This document shows positions 26,838-35,984 of a DNA stretch of 64,000 bases, piece after piece. The DNA is taken from assembly GCA_030765525.1 (NCBI GenBank), contig JAVCCK010000046.1, forward strand, positions 38,502-102,501. The letters run 5' to 3'. A program made the translations under genes and the position numbers. The notes under the pieces are model-generated. The model searched no databases. It was not told where the DNA came from and saw only the letters and a list, made by a program, of their open reading frames with translations. Within the stretch, counting starts at the first letter, position 1. Each line of letters starts with the position of its first letter. This stretch comes from Candidatus Lernaella stagnicola. GTDB lineage: Bacteria > Lernaellota > Lernaellaia > Lernaellales > Lernaellaceae.

Positions 26838-27345
26838 TCAATTGGGTTTTCTAAAACCTCGGTTGAAACACGGTGATGTTTTTTTCCTTGACATGGATTT
26901 GTGAATTGCGGTAAAAATTCTACGAATCCAGCGGTTTAGAAACGTCAACCAAGACCGGTTTTGATCTTTTACATTATAAGACGTTGATAAATAAGCGCTT
27001 TTTTTTGAAGCAATGCGGCGTCTTTTTGCAACCGGATTGCATTACATGGTCCATTTTTGCTTGACTTTGCCCACCGTGGGCGTTATACGTTTCGTAGTTT
27101 TTTCCAAGGGCCAATATTTTTATTTACGCGACCCGCGCCGAAAGTGTGGGTTTTGGACGTATCTGTGGCACGTGGAAAACGAGAAAGGAGTACTGGGGCA
27201 GGGGGTTCGATTGGACCCCATGTTTTCCGGAATCGGGCGACTCGGTCTTGAGGAAAGTTGTTCGACCCGGGGAGTAGATTAACCACTGTACTGTAGGGAA
27301 TTCTTTTCGGCAAAAAAGGTAATCCAAAACGAGGAGGAACTTGAT
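26838..27345. other. AT-rich intergenic region with the long porin leader
   Basis: About 500 bases, clearly more AT-rich than the surroundings, with no convincing gene. It has a candidate TTGACA-N18-TAAAAA (26888-26917), a better TTGACT-N17-TATACG (27061-27089), and a hairpin GGGGTTC-GATT-GGACCCC at 27202-27219 within a leader of about 250 bases ahead of the porin. A short open frame in the leader (27013-27282) lacks a binding site. Confidence 0.5.
27061..27089 (+). promoter_or_regulatory. candidate promoter for the porin gene
   Basis: TTGACT (27061-27066), 17-base spacer, TATACG (27084-27089). It would give a transcript with a 5' leader of about 250 bases. Confidence 0.4.
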
Positions 27346-28584
27346 ATGAGGAAACTAGTCGCAATCATGATCGTAGCGATGATGGTCTTCGCTGCGAGCT
27401 CCGTGTTTGCTGCCGGAAACGAAGTGAAGACGAAGTTTGGCGCGCTGGCACTGGGCGGGACCGTGAAAACCGGTCTGACCTTCTATGTGGGCGACGAAGT
27501 GCTCGATGCGGCCGCGTATCAGGCGAAAGATCGCACGAGCGACTTCAGCTTCACTCTTAACTGCTTCGTATTGAAATTCGGAGGCTGGGTGGTCGACGAA
27601 CGGATCACCTACGTGATGAATTTGTATGCGAAAAGCAACGACGCTGAAAACATGGGCGTGCAGCTTTTGGACGCCATCGTGGGCTTCCACTACATCCCCT
27701 ACACCGGGATTTATGTTGGGCACATGCGCCCCATGATGACTTACTTCAATAGTCTGCCTGTTCACATGTTCAAAACCATTGACCAGCCGCTGATGAACCG
27801 CATGGCGTTCCCGCGGACTCGCCAAACCGGTTTGAACTTCGGCCTGGTGACTCCGTTCATCGACGCCAACCTGGGCGTCTACAACGGTCGCCAGTTCTTC
27901 CCGGCTCGTTTCCCGGATGGTGCTCAGGCCCCGATGGGTAACGTGACCTATTTCGACCAGAACACCGGCAAAGACATTCACTTCGGCGTAATCGGCAAAC
28001 CGCCGGTTGACGGCCTGAAGATTCGTGCCAACCTGTGGTACGGAACTCCCGTCGATGAATTCGAGAACGATGAAGGCGAATTGATCGCACACAACGCCAG
28101 CGTGATGTTCATCAACGGCGGCGTGGACTACCTCGCGCCCTTCGGCCTGACTCTCGTCGCCGAAGTGCTGTACGGCAATTTCAACTGGGACGAGAATGAT
28201 CCCGCTTTGAACTTCGAAGATGCCGGCGACCGTGACTACGGCGATGCTCCGGATCTGACCGCGCTGACCACCATGAGTTACTACTTCATGGCCGGCTACA
28301 ACTTCGGCCCGATGTTCGAAGTTCCGTTGGAAATCGTTGCTCGCTACGACTACATTGATCCTGACACCGAGAACGACGAAGACTACGCGGTGGGCTACAA
28401 AGACGCCTACACCGACATCGTTGCCGGTCTCAACTACTACATCAAGGGTTACCATGCGATGCTGTCGCTCAACTACACTTACCACGGCGAAGAGTGGGAA
28501 GATGTGAACAACAAAGCCGGCGACGACAAGCAGGACGGTATCAGCAACGACGAAGTCAAACTGCAAGCGCAGGTTGCCTTCTAA
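27346..28584 (+). CDS. outer-membrane porin-like beta-barrel protein
   Basis: 412 residues. A signal peptide (ends SSVFA, residue about 22) is followed by alternating polar/aromatic strands throughout and a C-terminal Phe (LQAQVAF), the beta-signal recognised by BamA. The chain shows features of phosphate-selective or oligotrophy-type porins (HMRPMMTYFNSLPVHMFKTI, RTRQTGLNFG). It is preceded by a strong GAGGAGG and followed by a strong terminator, with codon use richer in T-ending codons than its neighbours, which suggests high expression. Substrate unknown. Confidence 0.82.
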   Translation: MRKLVAIMIVAMMVFAASSVFAAGNEVKTKFGALALGGTVKTGLTFYVGDEVLDAAAYQAKDRTSDFSFTLNCFVLKFGGWVVDERITYVMNLYAKSNDAENMGVQLLDAIVGFHYIPYTGIYVGHMRPMMTYFNSLPVHMFKTIDQPLMNRMAFPRTRQTGLNFGLVTPFIDANLGVYNGRQFFPARFPDGAQAPMGNVTYFDQNTGKDIHFGVIGKPPVDGLKIRANLWYGTPVDEFENDEGELIAHNASVMFINGGVDYLAPFGLTLVAEVLYGNFNWDENDPALNFEDAGDRDYGDAPDLTALTTMSYYFMAGYNFGPMFEVPLEIVARYDYIDPDTENDEDYAVGYKDAYTDIVAGLNYYIKGYHAMLSLNYTYHGEEWEDVNNKAGDDKQDGISNDEVKLQAQVAF

Positions 28585-28609
28585 GCTGATTCCAATTTTT
28601 GGCCTATGG

Positions 28610-28646
28610 CCCCGCGGGCTTCGGCCCGCGGGGTTTTTCTTTTTTA
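28610..28646 (+). terminator. strong rho-independent terminator after the porin
   Basis: Perfect stem CCCCGCGGGC / GCCCGCGGGG with a TTCG loop and a T-tract (TTTTTCTTTTTT). Confidence 0.95.
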
Positions 28647-28701
28647 TGTCGCGTTTACCGGGCGAACGCCGCAGCGACAACCTCATCGCGGTCCGCTGGT
28701 G

Positions 28702-28730
28702 TTGACAGTGATACGGTCGGGGGATAATTT
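28702..28730 (+). promoter_or_regulatory. candidate alaS promoter
   Basis: TTGACA at 28702 and TAATTT at 28725 (17-base spacer), or GATAAT at 28723 with a 15-base spacer, about 50 bases before the alaS start. Confidence 0.5.
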
Positions 28731-28780
28731 TTCACCCCCTGAATATGCGTTGCGCGAAATTTACTCGCGGGGAGATCATC

Positions 28781-31390
28781 ATGACCGGCAACGAAGTGCG
28801 CAAAGCCTTTTTGGACTATTTCGCTCGGCAACAGCACAAGGTGCTGCCCAGTTCGCCCCTGGTGCCGCAAAAGGACCCCACGCTGCTGTTCGCCAACGCC
28901 GGCATGGTGCAGTTCAAAAGCGTCTTTCTGGGCGAGCAGGACATCGGCACCCGCCGCGCCACCACCAGCCAAAAGTGCCTGCGCGTCTCGGGCAAACACA
29001 ACGATTTCGAAAACGTCGGCCGGACCGCGCGTCACCACACCTTCTTTGAGATGCTCGGCAATTTCAGCTTCGGCGATTATTTCAAGCACGACGCCATTCG
29101 CTTCGCCTGGGAACTCTTGACCCAGGTGTACAAGCTGGATCCCGATAAAATGTACGCCAGTGTCTTTGAAACCGACGACGAAGCCGCCGACATCTGGCTC
29201 AACGAAATCGGCGTCCCCAAAGAACACGTCGTGCGCTTCGGCGAAGCTGACAACTTCTGGTCCATGGGCGATACCGGTCCCTGCGGACCGTGCAGCGAAA
29301 TCCTCTACGACCAAGGACCCGAATTCGCCGGCACCCTCGAGGATGGCGACCGCTACCTCGAACTGTGGAACCTCGTGTTCATGCAATATAACCGCGACGA
29401 ATCCGGCGTGATGACGCCCCTGCCCCGCCCGTCGATCGACACCGGGGCCGGGCTCGAACGCATCACGGCCGTGTTGCAGGGCGTGGAAACGAACTACGAC
29501 AGCGACCTGTTCACGGCGATTCACCGCGAAACCAGCCGCCTTTCCGGCCTCACCTACGGCGCCGATCCGGACATGACCGTCAGCATGCGCGTGGTGGCCG
29601 ACCACGTGCGCGCCATGACCTTCCTGATCGGCGACGGCGTGCTGCCCAGCAACGAGGGGCGCGGCTACGTCTTGCGCCGCATCATGCGGCGGGCGGCGCG
29701 GCACGGCGTGCTGCTGGGCGTGCGCGAACCTTTCTTGTTCCAAGTCAGCGGCGCCGTCGTGGAAACCATGTGCGGCCAGTACCCCGAACTGCGCGACCGC
29801 GCCTCGTTCATCGCCAAGATCGTCAAGAACGAGGAAGAGCGCTTCCTGCGCACCCTGGAAAACGGCCTCAAGCTGCTCAACGCCGAACTGGGCAAAGCCG
29901 CCGGCGTGCTCGACGGCGAAGTCGCCTTCAAACTCTACGACACCTTCGGCTTCCCCTTGGATCTGACCGAAGACATCTGCCGCGACCGCGACGTCGCCAT
30001 CGACCAGGAAAGCTTCGAAAAGGCCATGGCCCGGCAGCGCGCCCAAAGCCGCGCGGCTTGGGACGGCTCCGGCGCCGCCGAATTGGCCGACGGCCACCGC
30101 GAACTGCTCGCCAAGGGCTACACGACGGAATTCGTCGGGTATGAGACGCTGAAATCCGACGCCGAGGTCATCGGTTTGATTCTCGACGGCGCGCTCGTTG
30201 ACCAGCTCACCGCCGGGCAAAAAGGCGAACTGGTGGTCGACGTCACGCCCTTCTACGCCGAGATGGGCGGGCAGGTCGGCGACCGCGGCCGCGTGCTGCA
30301 CGGCGACGCCCTCGTGGACGTAACCGACGCGATCCAGCTTGGCGAAACACTCGTGTCCCATCACGTCAAAGTGCAAAAGGGTATCGTCAAAGTCGGCGAC
30401 CGCGTGACCATGGCCATCGACCCGAACCGGCGGCGGCGCATTCAGCGCAACCACACCGCCACCCACCTGCTGCACAAGGCGCTTCAGGAAGTGCTGGGGC
30501 CCGACGCCAAGCAGGCCGGTTCGCTCGTCGCGCCCGATCGCCTGCGCTTCGACTTCACGCACTTCACCGCCATGACGCCCGAGGAACTAGCGGCCGTCGA
30601 GCGGCGGGTCAACGAACTGGTCATGGAAGACGAAGCGATCAGTGTCGATCAAGAGGACTATAAGGAAGCCGTCAAAAAAGGTGCCATGGCCCTGTTCGGC
30701 GAAAAGTACGACGCCGAAGTGCGCGTCATTTCCATCGGCGCGGATACCAGCTGCGAACTGTGCGGCGGCACCCACTTGCAACGCACCGGCCAAATCGGCC
30801 CCTTCGTGATCGTCCACGAGGGCTCGGTCGCCGCCGGCGTGCGACGCATCGAAGCCGTGACCGGCGACGGCGCCGTGGCCCACCTGCAAACCAACGAGGA
30901 ACGCCTGCGCACGACCGCGGAACTGCTCAAAACGACGCCCGGCGACCTGGTCGACCGCACCGAAAAGCTGCTGGGCGAACTGCGCGCCGCGCACAAGGAT
31001 ATCGAGCGCCTCAAAAACCAACTCGCAGGCCAGGCGGGCGCGAATATTTTGGATGAAGTCATCGAGCATGATGGCGTCAAGGTGTTGGCCGCCACCACGC
31101 ACGTCGCCGACGCGGCCGAACTGCGCCAGTTCGCCGTGGGCCTGCGCGACAAGCTGGGCTCGGGCGTGATTTTCCTGGCCGCCGACGGCGGCGGCAAAGC
31201 CCTGCTGCTGGCGATGGTGACCGACGACCTGACCGGCCGCTTCCACGCGGGCAAAATCGTCGGCCCGGCGGCCAAGGCTATCGGCGGGGGGGGCGGCGGT
31301 AAGCCGGACCTGGCGCAAGCCGGCGGCAAAGACGTGACTCGCCTCGACGACGCCGTCGCCGCTGCGCTCGAAGTCATTAAGTCGATGTAA
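28781..31390 (+). CDS. alaS: alanine--tRNA ligase
   Basis: 869 residues, normal length. The N-terminal class II catalytic domain has TRRATTSQKCLRVSGKHND and HHTFFEMLGNFSFGDYFK. The editing domain zinc/active site is HTATHLLHKAL (HxxxH) with CELCGGTH (CxxxH) further on, and the C-terminal C-Ala domain ends in a Gly-rich KPDLAQAGG segment. ATG at 28781 follows GGGGAG; the in-frame ATG 36 bases upstream is rejected because it lacks a binding site. It charges tRNA-Ala and clears Ser/Gly mischarging. Confidence 0.98.
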   Translation: MTGNEVRKAFLDYFARQQHKVLPSSPLVPQKDPTLLFANAGMVQFKSVFLGEQDIGTRRATTSQKCLRVSGKHNDFENVGRTARHHTFFEMLGNFSFGDYFKHDAIRFAWELLTQVYKLDPDKMYASVFETDDEAADIWLNEIGVPKEHVVRFGEADNFWSMGDTGPCGPCSEILYDQGPEFAGTLEDGDRYLELWNLVFMQYNRDESGVMTPLPRPSIDTGAGLERITAVLQGVETNYDSDLFTAIHRETSRLSGLTYGADPDMTVSMRVVADHVRAMTFLIGDGVLPSNEGRGYVLRRIMRRAARHGVLLGVREPFLFQVSGAVVETMCGQYPELRDRASFIAKIVKNEEERFLRTLENGLKLLNAELGKAAGVLDGEVAFKLYDTFGFPLDLTEDICRDRDVAIDQESFEKAMARQRAQSRAAWDGSGAAELADGHRELLAKGYTTEFVGYETLKSDAEVIGLILDGALVDQLTAGQKGELVVDVTPFYAEMGGQVGDRGRVLHGDALVDVTDAIQLGETLVSHHVKVQKGIVKVGDRVTMAIDPNRRRRIQRNHTATHLLHKALQEVLGPDAKQAGSLVAPDRLRFDFTHFTAMTPEELAAVERRVNELVMEDEAISVDQEDYKEAVKKGAMALFGEKYDAEVRVISIGADTSCELCGGTHLQRTGQIGPFVIVHEGSVAAGVRRIEAVTGDGAVAHLQTNEERLRTTAELLKTTPGDLVDRTEKLLGELRAAHKDIERLKNQLAGQAGANILDEVIEHDGVKVLAATTHVADAAELRQFAVGLRDKLGSGVIFLAADGGGKALLLAMVTDDLTGRFHAGKIVGPAAKAIGGGGGGKPDLAQAGGKDVTRLDDAVAAALEVIKSM

Positions 31391-31438
31391 ATCCGTTCTC
31401 GAGGGACGCGGGAAACAACCGTAGCCGAATTCTTCTAT

Positions 31439-32680
31439 TCATTCGAGTAAGCGCGTGATCCCTGCTTTCTCCGGGTCGAAACCCTCAGGGAATTTCGCCT
31501 CTCCCGGCAGATATTCGCATTCTTCAAATCGGACGTCGTCGAAATACGCCTGTGACAAATCTATCTGGAACAACATACCCCTAAACGTCATAAAAGCGAA
31601 ATAAGCCTTGGTCAGTGCTACACTAGGCCCCCAAGAATTTTCGTACTCCGAATCAAAAAAGCGGCAGCCCCCAGCTTCCACATACTCCCAAATGCCATCT
31701 TTAAAAATGGAATAATACACCCGTGCTTTACGAAGAGACGAACTGGATATTGTCGATGATCCGAAATCGATATGCCGGAATTCTCCCCGATCCAAATTCG
31801 TAAAGTGGAATATCGCGTTATCCAACAAACATTCCGTGAATCTCACTCCTTCAAGATTCATTCTAATGAATCTCATTCCCCTCAAATCGATATTTTGAAA
31901 TTTCGGTCTCTGTTCTTCGGCAACGTCTGAAAAATACTTTCCAATTGAATTTATGATTACCTGTAAAAGGACTTTTGTTGGCCCGTCCAATGGCGTGGAT
32001 CGATCTTTTATGTTTTTCCTTTCTCCAGTTTCTCCATCTTGCTCGATGTGAACTTCCGCCGGTGCGATACGGCGAGCTAACGCCATAAAGTAGTTGATGA
32101 TCGTCGCACGATCCTTCTCGGAATCGCCGGCGAGTCGATCGAGGGCGTAAACAGCGCCCAGTTTAACGTCGATGTCATCGTTGCCGAGAAGCTCAATTGC
32201 CCGCGCATAGCGTTCGTTGAACAACCTCTCTTTTCCTTCTTCACATCGCGTTACAAACTCTTTTTCTCTGTGCGCATTTTCCCGCCGACGTTCGATAAGC
32301 TCTCGTTCTCGTTTATCCAATTCTTGGTGGCGATGAACGCTCCTGATATACCAAGTCAGAAGCACGGCAAATACGGTACCGAGCGCCGTTAAGAGCGTCC
32401 ACGGTGGGCTCTTCGCAATTAGCGCACAAATGCCCGGATTATTGTATTCGCAAGGCAGGCAATGATAATTGATCCAAGCGATGGCCCCGTATACAGCAGC
32501 GAGGCCGAAAAACGCCGCAAAGATAATTGAAATGCCCGTGTGGGCGATAACCCATTCCTCGAAACGGCCTTGTTTTCGCTGTTCGTATTCCGCCGGTTCG
32601 GTCGTATTTGTTTCGGCTTGTTCGTTCTCGACTTGCTCGTTCTCGACTTGTTCGTTCTCGGCTTGCTCGTTCTCCGCCAT
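31439..32680 (-). CDS. membrane protein with ENEQ repeats and pentapeptide-like C-terminus
   Basis: 413 residues. An acidic N-terminus has four tandem A/V-ENEQ units. Two membrane helices (about residues 47-70 and 90-112) are followed by a charged coiled coil (about 115-160), then the module RYARAIELLGNDDIDVKLGAVYALDRLAGDSEKD common in pentapeptide-repeat membrane proteins, then a degenerate pentapeptide-like beta-helix (LRGMRFIRMNLEGVRFTECLL and on). Function unknown. GC content is lower than that of the neighbouring genes, which fits recent acquisition. ATG at 32680 has GAGG six bases upstream; an ATG 30 bases earlier lacks one. Confidence 0.7.
   Translation of the reverse strand: MAENEQAENEQVENEQVENEQAETNTTEPAEYEQRKQGRFEEWVIAHTGISIIFAAFFGLAAVYGAIAWINYHCLPCEYNNPGICALIAKSPPWTLLTALGTVFAVLLTWYIRSVHRHQELDKRERELIERRRENAHREKEFVTRCEEGKERLFNERYARAIELLGNDDIDVKLGAVYALDRLAGDSEKDRATIINYFMALARRIAPAEVHIEQDGETGERKNIKDRSTPLDGPTKVLLQVIINSIGKYFSDVAEEQRPKFQNIDLRGMRFIRMNLEGVRFTECLLDNAIFHFTNLDRGEFRHIDFGSSTISSSSLRKARVYYSIFKDGIWEYVEAGGCRFFDSEYENSWGPSVALTKAYFAFMTFRGMLFQIDLSQAYFDDVRFEECEYLPGEAKFPEGFDPEKAGITRLLE
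32615..32677. repeat. 15-bp tandem repeat encoding ENEQ units
   Basis: About four copies of a 15-base unit at the 5' end of the pentapeptide-like gene, with one or two differences between copies. Copy number is likely to vary between strains without changing frame. Confidence 0.75.
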
Positions 32681-32757
32681 CGCGCACCTCGGGGGGATGA
32701 TGGCGAACATAATACGCGTATATGTTTCTGCGGAAAAGGCAAAAAAAGAAACGGATA

Positions 32758-33660
32758 TTACATCGGCGTGGCGGCGCCCATAATCAGGTCGAGCAGGATT
32801 TCATCTTCCTTGTAGCGCGTGACGGTGTCGGCCAGCCACTGCTTGTCCAGCGGCATGCCGGCCTCGGCGAGTTGCTGCGCGTCGGCGGAGTCCAAAAAGC
32901 CCTCCACGGTCGGCGCTTCACTTTGGGCGTAGGCCGGGTAGCCGATCAGTTGCGCCAGCAGGTTGCCGTAGTAAAGCGCCCGGACCAGGGGCGCGGCGGC
33001 AGCCGGCGCATCCCACGGGTTGTGGTGGGTTTCCACGACCTTCACCAGCAATTTGGGCAACTGCCAACGCCGCAGCAACACGGCGCCGATCGCGGCGTGG
33101 TTCACGCCCATGAAGCGGCCCTCGGCGCGGAGGGGCATTTCGTTTTCCTGCTGAATCGTCTCCACGATGTCCTTGAACTCCGGCCTGAAAAACTGGTCCA
33201 TCACCACGATGCCGATGTCGTGCAGCAAGCCGGCGGTGAAATAAAGCGCCTTGTTGTCGGCATCGGGAAACTTCGTGAACAGTTCCCGCGTCAGGTGCGC
33301 CACCAGATAGGAATGCCGCCAGAAGGCCTCGCGGTTGAACACGGTTTCGCCTTCGGCCGCTTCGAACATCGAAAACACGGTGGCCGACAGGGCGATGCTG
33401 CGCACTTCGTTGAAGCCCAAAAGCACCACCGCCTGCTTGGCCGATTGAATGCGGTTGGGCACGCCGAAAACGGGGCTGTTGGCCACCCGCAGCAAGTTGG
33501 CCGTCAGCGACTGGTCGGCGTCGATAACACCGATGATGTCGGCGGCGCCGGTATCTTCCTGCGAGGTGATTTCCAACACCTGCTGCAACACTGTGGGCAG
33601 GGTGGGCAGGTCGTCGATCTTCTTCAAAATACGGGACAAGATGGGGGAACTCGCTGACAT
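32758..33660 (-). CDS. HDOD domain protein
   Basis: 300 residues with one HDOD domain (about 15-215): LPTLPTVLQQVLEITSQED, ADQSLTANLLRVANSPVFG, IQSAKQAVVLLGFNEVRSIALS and FTAGLLHDIG. HDOD is a relative of the HD phosphohydrolases and is found in signalling output proteins. The tail of about 80 residues is specific to this protein. ATG at 33660 is the family-consistent start; a longer frame would run into the divergent recD2 promoter region. Likely regulatory; the partner is unknown. Confidence 0.88.
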   Translation of the reverse strand: MSASSPILSRILKKIDDLPTLPTVLQQVLEITSQEDTGAADIIGVIDADQSLTANLLRVANSPVFGVPNRIQSAKQAVVLLGFNEVRSIALSATVFSMFEAAEGETVFNREAFWRHSYLVAHLTRELFTKFPDADNKALYFTAGLLHDIGIVVMDQFFRPEFKDIVETIQQENEMPLRAEGRFMGVNHAAIGAVLLRRWQLPKLLVKVVETHHNPWDAPAAAAPLVRALYYGNLLAQLIGYPAYAQSEAPTVEGFLDSADAQQLAEAGMPLDKQWLADTVTRYKEDEILLDLIMGAATPM

Positions 33661-33739
33661 GACGCAATCCAATATTTTCGTTATTGAAGTTCGGTGATAT
33701 AGTAGGGCGCGTTTCACTGAAAAAAGCAAGTCGCACAAC

Positions 33740-35899
33740 ATGACCGAGAAGCTTTCGGGCCAAATCCGGCGTATCGTATTCCGCAGCGACGACTCCGGCT
33801 ACACCGTGGCCAGGATGGCGCGCGACGGCGGCGGCTCGACTACCGTCTGCGGCGTCATGCCCGAATTGGCCGCCGGGGAAACCATCCGCGCCCACGGCCG
33901 CTGGGAAGACAACCCGCGACACGGACGCCAATTCCGCATCATCTCCTACGAGCCGACCGTGCCCAGCGACCGCGACGCGATGGTCCGCTATCTGGGCTCG
34001 GGCCTCATCAAAGGCATCGGGCCGAAAATGGCCGAGGCCATCGTCGCCCATTTCGGCAAAGATACCTTCGAGGTGATCGACGAAGACCCGCGCCGCATCC
34101 GCGATGTGCCCGGTATCGGCGCCAAAAAAGCTGCGACGATCCAAGCGGCCTGGCAAAAGATTCGCCACGTCCGCGAAATCGGTCTGCTGCTGCAAGCCGC
34201 CGGCGCGCCGCGCTCCTTGGCCGCCGGGATCTTGCAGGCCTTCGGAGGCCGCGCGCTGGAAATCGTACGCCGCGACCCGTACGCGCTGGTCGGCGAAATC
34301 CGCGGTGTCGGCTTCAACACCGCCGACCGCATCGCCGGGCGGCTGAACGTCAAACCCGAGGACGAACGACGCGTACGCGCCGGGCTGATGCAAGCCTGGA
34401 CCGACGCCACGTCCGAGGGCCACACCTACGTGCCCACGGCCGAAATCGCCGAGCGGGCCCGCGTGCTGCTGGGCGTGCCGCGGGAGATCGTCGCCGCGGG
34501 GCTCGAGGCCTTGCGGGATGACTCGCGACTCGTGCGCCAAACCATCGAGGACGAGGACGTGCTGGTCCATGCCACGCGGGACACGGCCGAACGCAACCTG
34601 GCCCGTTCGCTGGCCTCGCTCTTTGCCGGGCCGAGCCGCTTTCGGCAGATCGACCGCCCCCGCGCCATCACCTGGGTGGAAGAGCGCTTGGGCATGCCCC
34701 TGGCCGAGCGGCAGCGGCAGGCGGTCGTCGACGCCATCGCGCAACGCGTGCTGGTCATTACCGGCGGGCCGGGCACGGGTAAAACGACGATCGTGCGGGC
34801 GATCTGCGATATTTGCGAGGCGATGGATCGCACGGTTGCGTTGTGCGCGCCGACCGGCAGGGCCGCCAAGCGCCTGTCGGAAGCCACCGGTCGGGAAGCC
34901 AAAACCGTCCACCGCTTGCTCGAATTCAACAGCGCGCAGCGTTTCTTCGACCGTCACAGCCAAGCCCCGCTCGAAGCCGACATGGTCATCTGCGACGAAA
35001 CGAGCATGCTCGATGTCTTTCTCGCGATGAACCTGGTCGACGCCGTGGGCCCCGGCGCGCACCTGGTGCTCGTGGGTGATGCCGACCAGTTGCCGAGCGT
35101 CGGCCCCGGCTCCGTGCTGGCCGACCTGATCGCCTGCCCCTGGATGACGACGGTGCGCCTGAACGAAATCTTCCGCCAGGCGGCGGGCAGCCGCATCATC
35201 AGCGGCGCGCATCGTATCATCGAAGGACAAACGCCCGATTTTTCCGGCGGCAAGGACAGCGATTTCTTTTTCCTGGAAGAAGACGACCCGGTGGCGCTGC
35301 GGCAAATTGTGGTCGACCTCGTTTCGCGCCGCCTACCCGACGCCTACGGGCTTGATCCGCTGGAAGACATCATGGTGCTGGCGCCGATGCACCGGGGCGA
35401 GGCGGGCGTCTCGCAACTCAACGAGCACCTGCGCGCCGCGCTCAACCCGACCGGCGACGAGTTACGCGCCGGCGATCGGATCTACCGGGTCGGCGACAAG
35501 GTGATGCAGACCAGTAACGATTACGACAACGAAATTTTCAACGGCGATGTCGGCCGCCTGGAGCGCGTGGATGCCGCGGCGCGACGGATGGTGGTGAACT
35601 TCGACGGCCGCCCGGTCGTTCTTGAGGGCTCGCGAATCGATGCGGTGGTCCCGGCCTTTGCCGTCAGCGTGCACAAGGCGCAGGGCAGCGAATACCCTTG
35701 CGTCGTCGTGCCGTTGCACACGCAGCACTACATCATGCTGGCCCGCAACCTGCTTTACACGGCGGTTACGCGCGGCAAGCGGTTGGTGGTGCTGTGCGGC
35801 TCGCGCCGGGCGCTGGATATCGCGATTGCCAATCAACGCGCCGACCAGCGACGGACCCTGCTGTTGGATAAACTCCAAGCTGTAAGAAATTCGATTTAG
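33740..35899 (+). CDS. recD2: RecD2-type 5'-3' DNA helicase
   Basis: 719 residues. An N-terminal region with tandem helix-hairpin-helix segments (GIGPKMAEAIVAHFG, VPGIGAKKAATIQ) marks the RecD2 class that acts without RecBC. The SF1 helicase core has Walker A ITGGPGTGKTTI, Walker B VICDETSMLD, VGDADQLPSVGPG and motif VI-type VSVHKAQGSEYP with LLYTAVTRGKRLVV. The normal stop is at 35899. The last part (35763-35875) is repeated at 37504-37616, and the residues after it (LQAVRNSI) come from the joined insert, while the presumed ancestral tail (TTKLADNRPPG) is stranded downstream. Confidence 0.93.
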   Translation: MTEKLSGQIRRIVFRSDDSGYTVARMARDGGGSTTVCGVMPELAAGETIRAHGRWEDNPRHGRQFRIISYEPTVPSDRDAMVRYLGSGLIKGIGPKMAEAIVAHFGKDTFEVIDEDPRRIRDVPGIGAKKAATIQAAWQKIRHVREIGLLLQAAGAPRSLAAGILQAFGGRALEIVRRDPYALVGEIRGVGFNTADRIAGRLNVKPEDERRVRAGLMQAWTDATSEGHTYVPTAEIAERARVLLGVPREIVAAGLEALRDDSRLVRQTIEDEDVLVHATRDTAERNLARSLASLFAGPSRFRQIDRPRAITWVEERLGMPLAERQRQAVVDAIAQRVLVITGGPGTGKTTIVRAICDICEAMDRTVALCAPTGRAAKRLSEATGREAKTVHRLLEFNSAQRFFDRHSQAPLEADMVICDETSMLDVFLAMNLVDAVGPGAHLVLVGDADQLPSVGPGSVLADLIACPWMTTVRLNEIFRQAAGSRIISGAHRIIEGQTPDFSGGKDSDFFFLEEDDPVALRQIVVDLVSRRLPDAYGLDPLEDIMVLAPMHRGEAGVSQLNEHLRAALNPTGDELRAGDRIYRVGDKVMQTSNDYDNEIFNGDVGRLERVDAAARRMVVNFDGRPVVLEGSRIDAVVPAFAVSVHKAQGSEYPCVVVPLHTQHYIMLARNLLYTAVTRGKRLVVLCGSRRALDIAIANQRADQRRTLLLDKLQAVRNSI
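35763..35875. repeat. direct repeat 2, left copy (recD2 3' end)
   Basis: 113 bases repeated ungapped at 37504-37616 (constant offset 1741) with about a dozen differences. It is inside the recD2 reading frame and encodes VTRGKRLVVLCGSRRALDIA and the following residues. Confidence 0.93.
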
Positions 35900-35984
35900 G
35901 CATCACAAGAAACCACGTAGCCGGCCCGCGGCAATTCGTTTCCCAGCTAATATGGTTTATTGCGCCTATTCGAGACAAAAGAAA

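Noticed and set aside
28655..30562. 635-codon antisense frame in alaS
   Set aside because: Shadow of alaS; no ribosome-binding site or family.
32918..35305. 795-codon antisense frame across recD2 and HDOD
   Set aside because: Covers two recognised genes; GC-driven absence of stops on the other strand.
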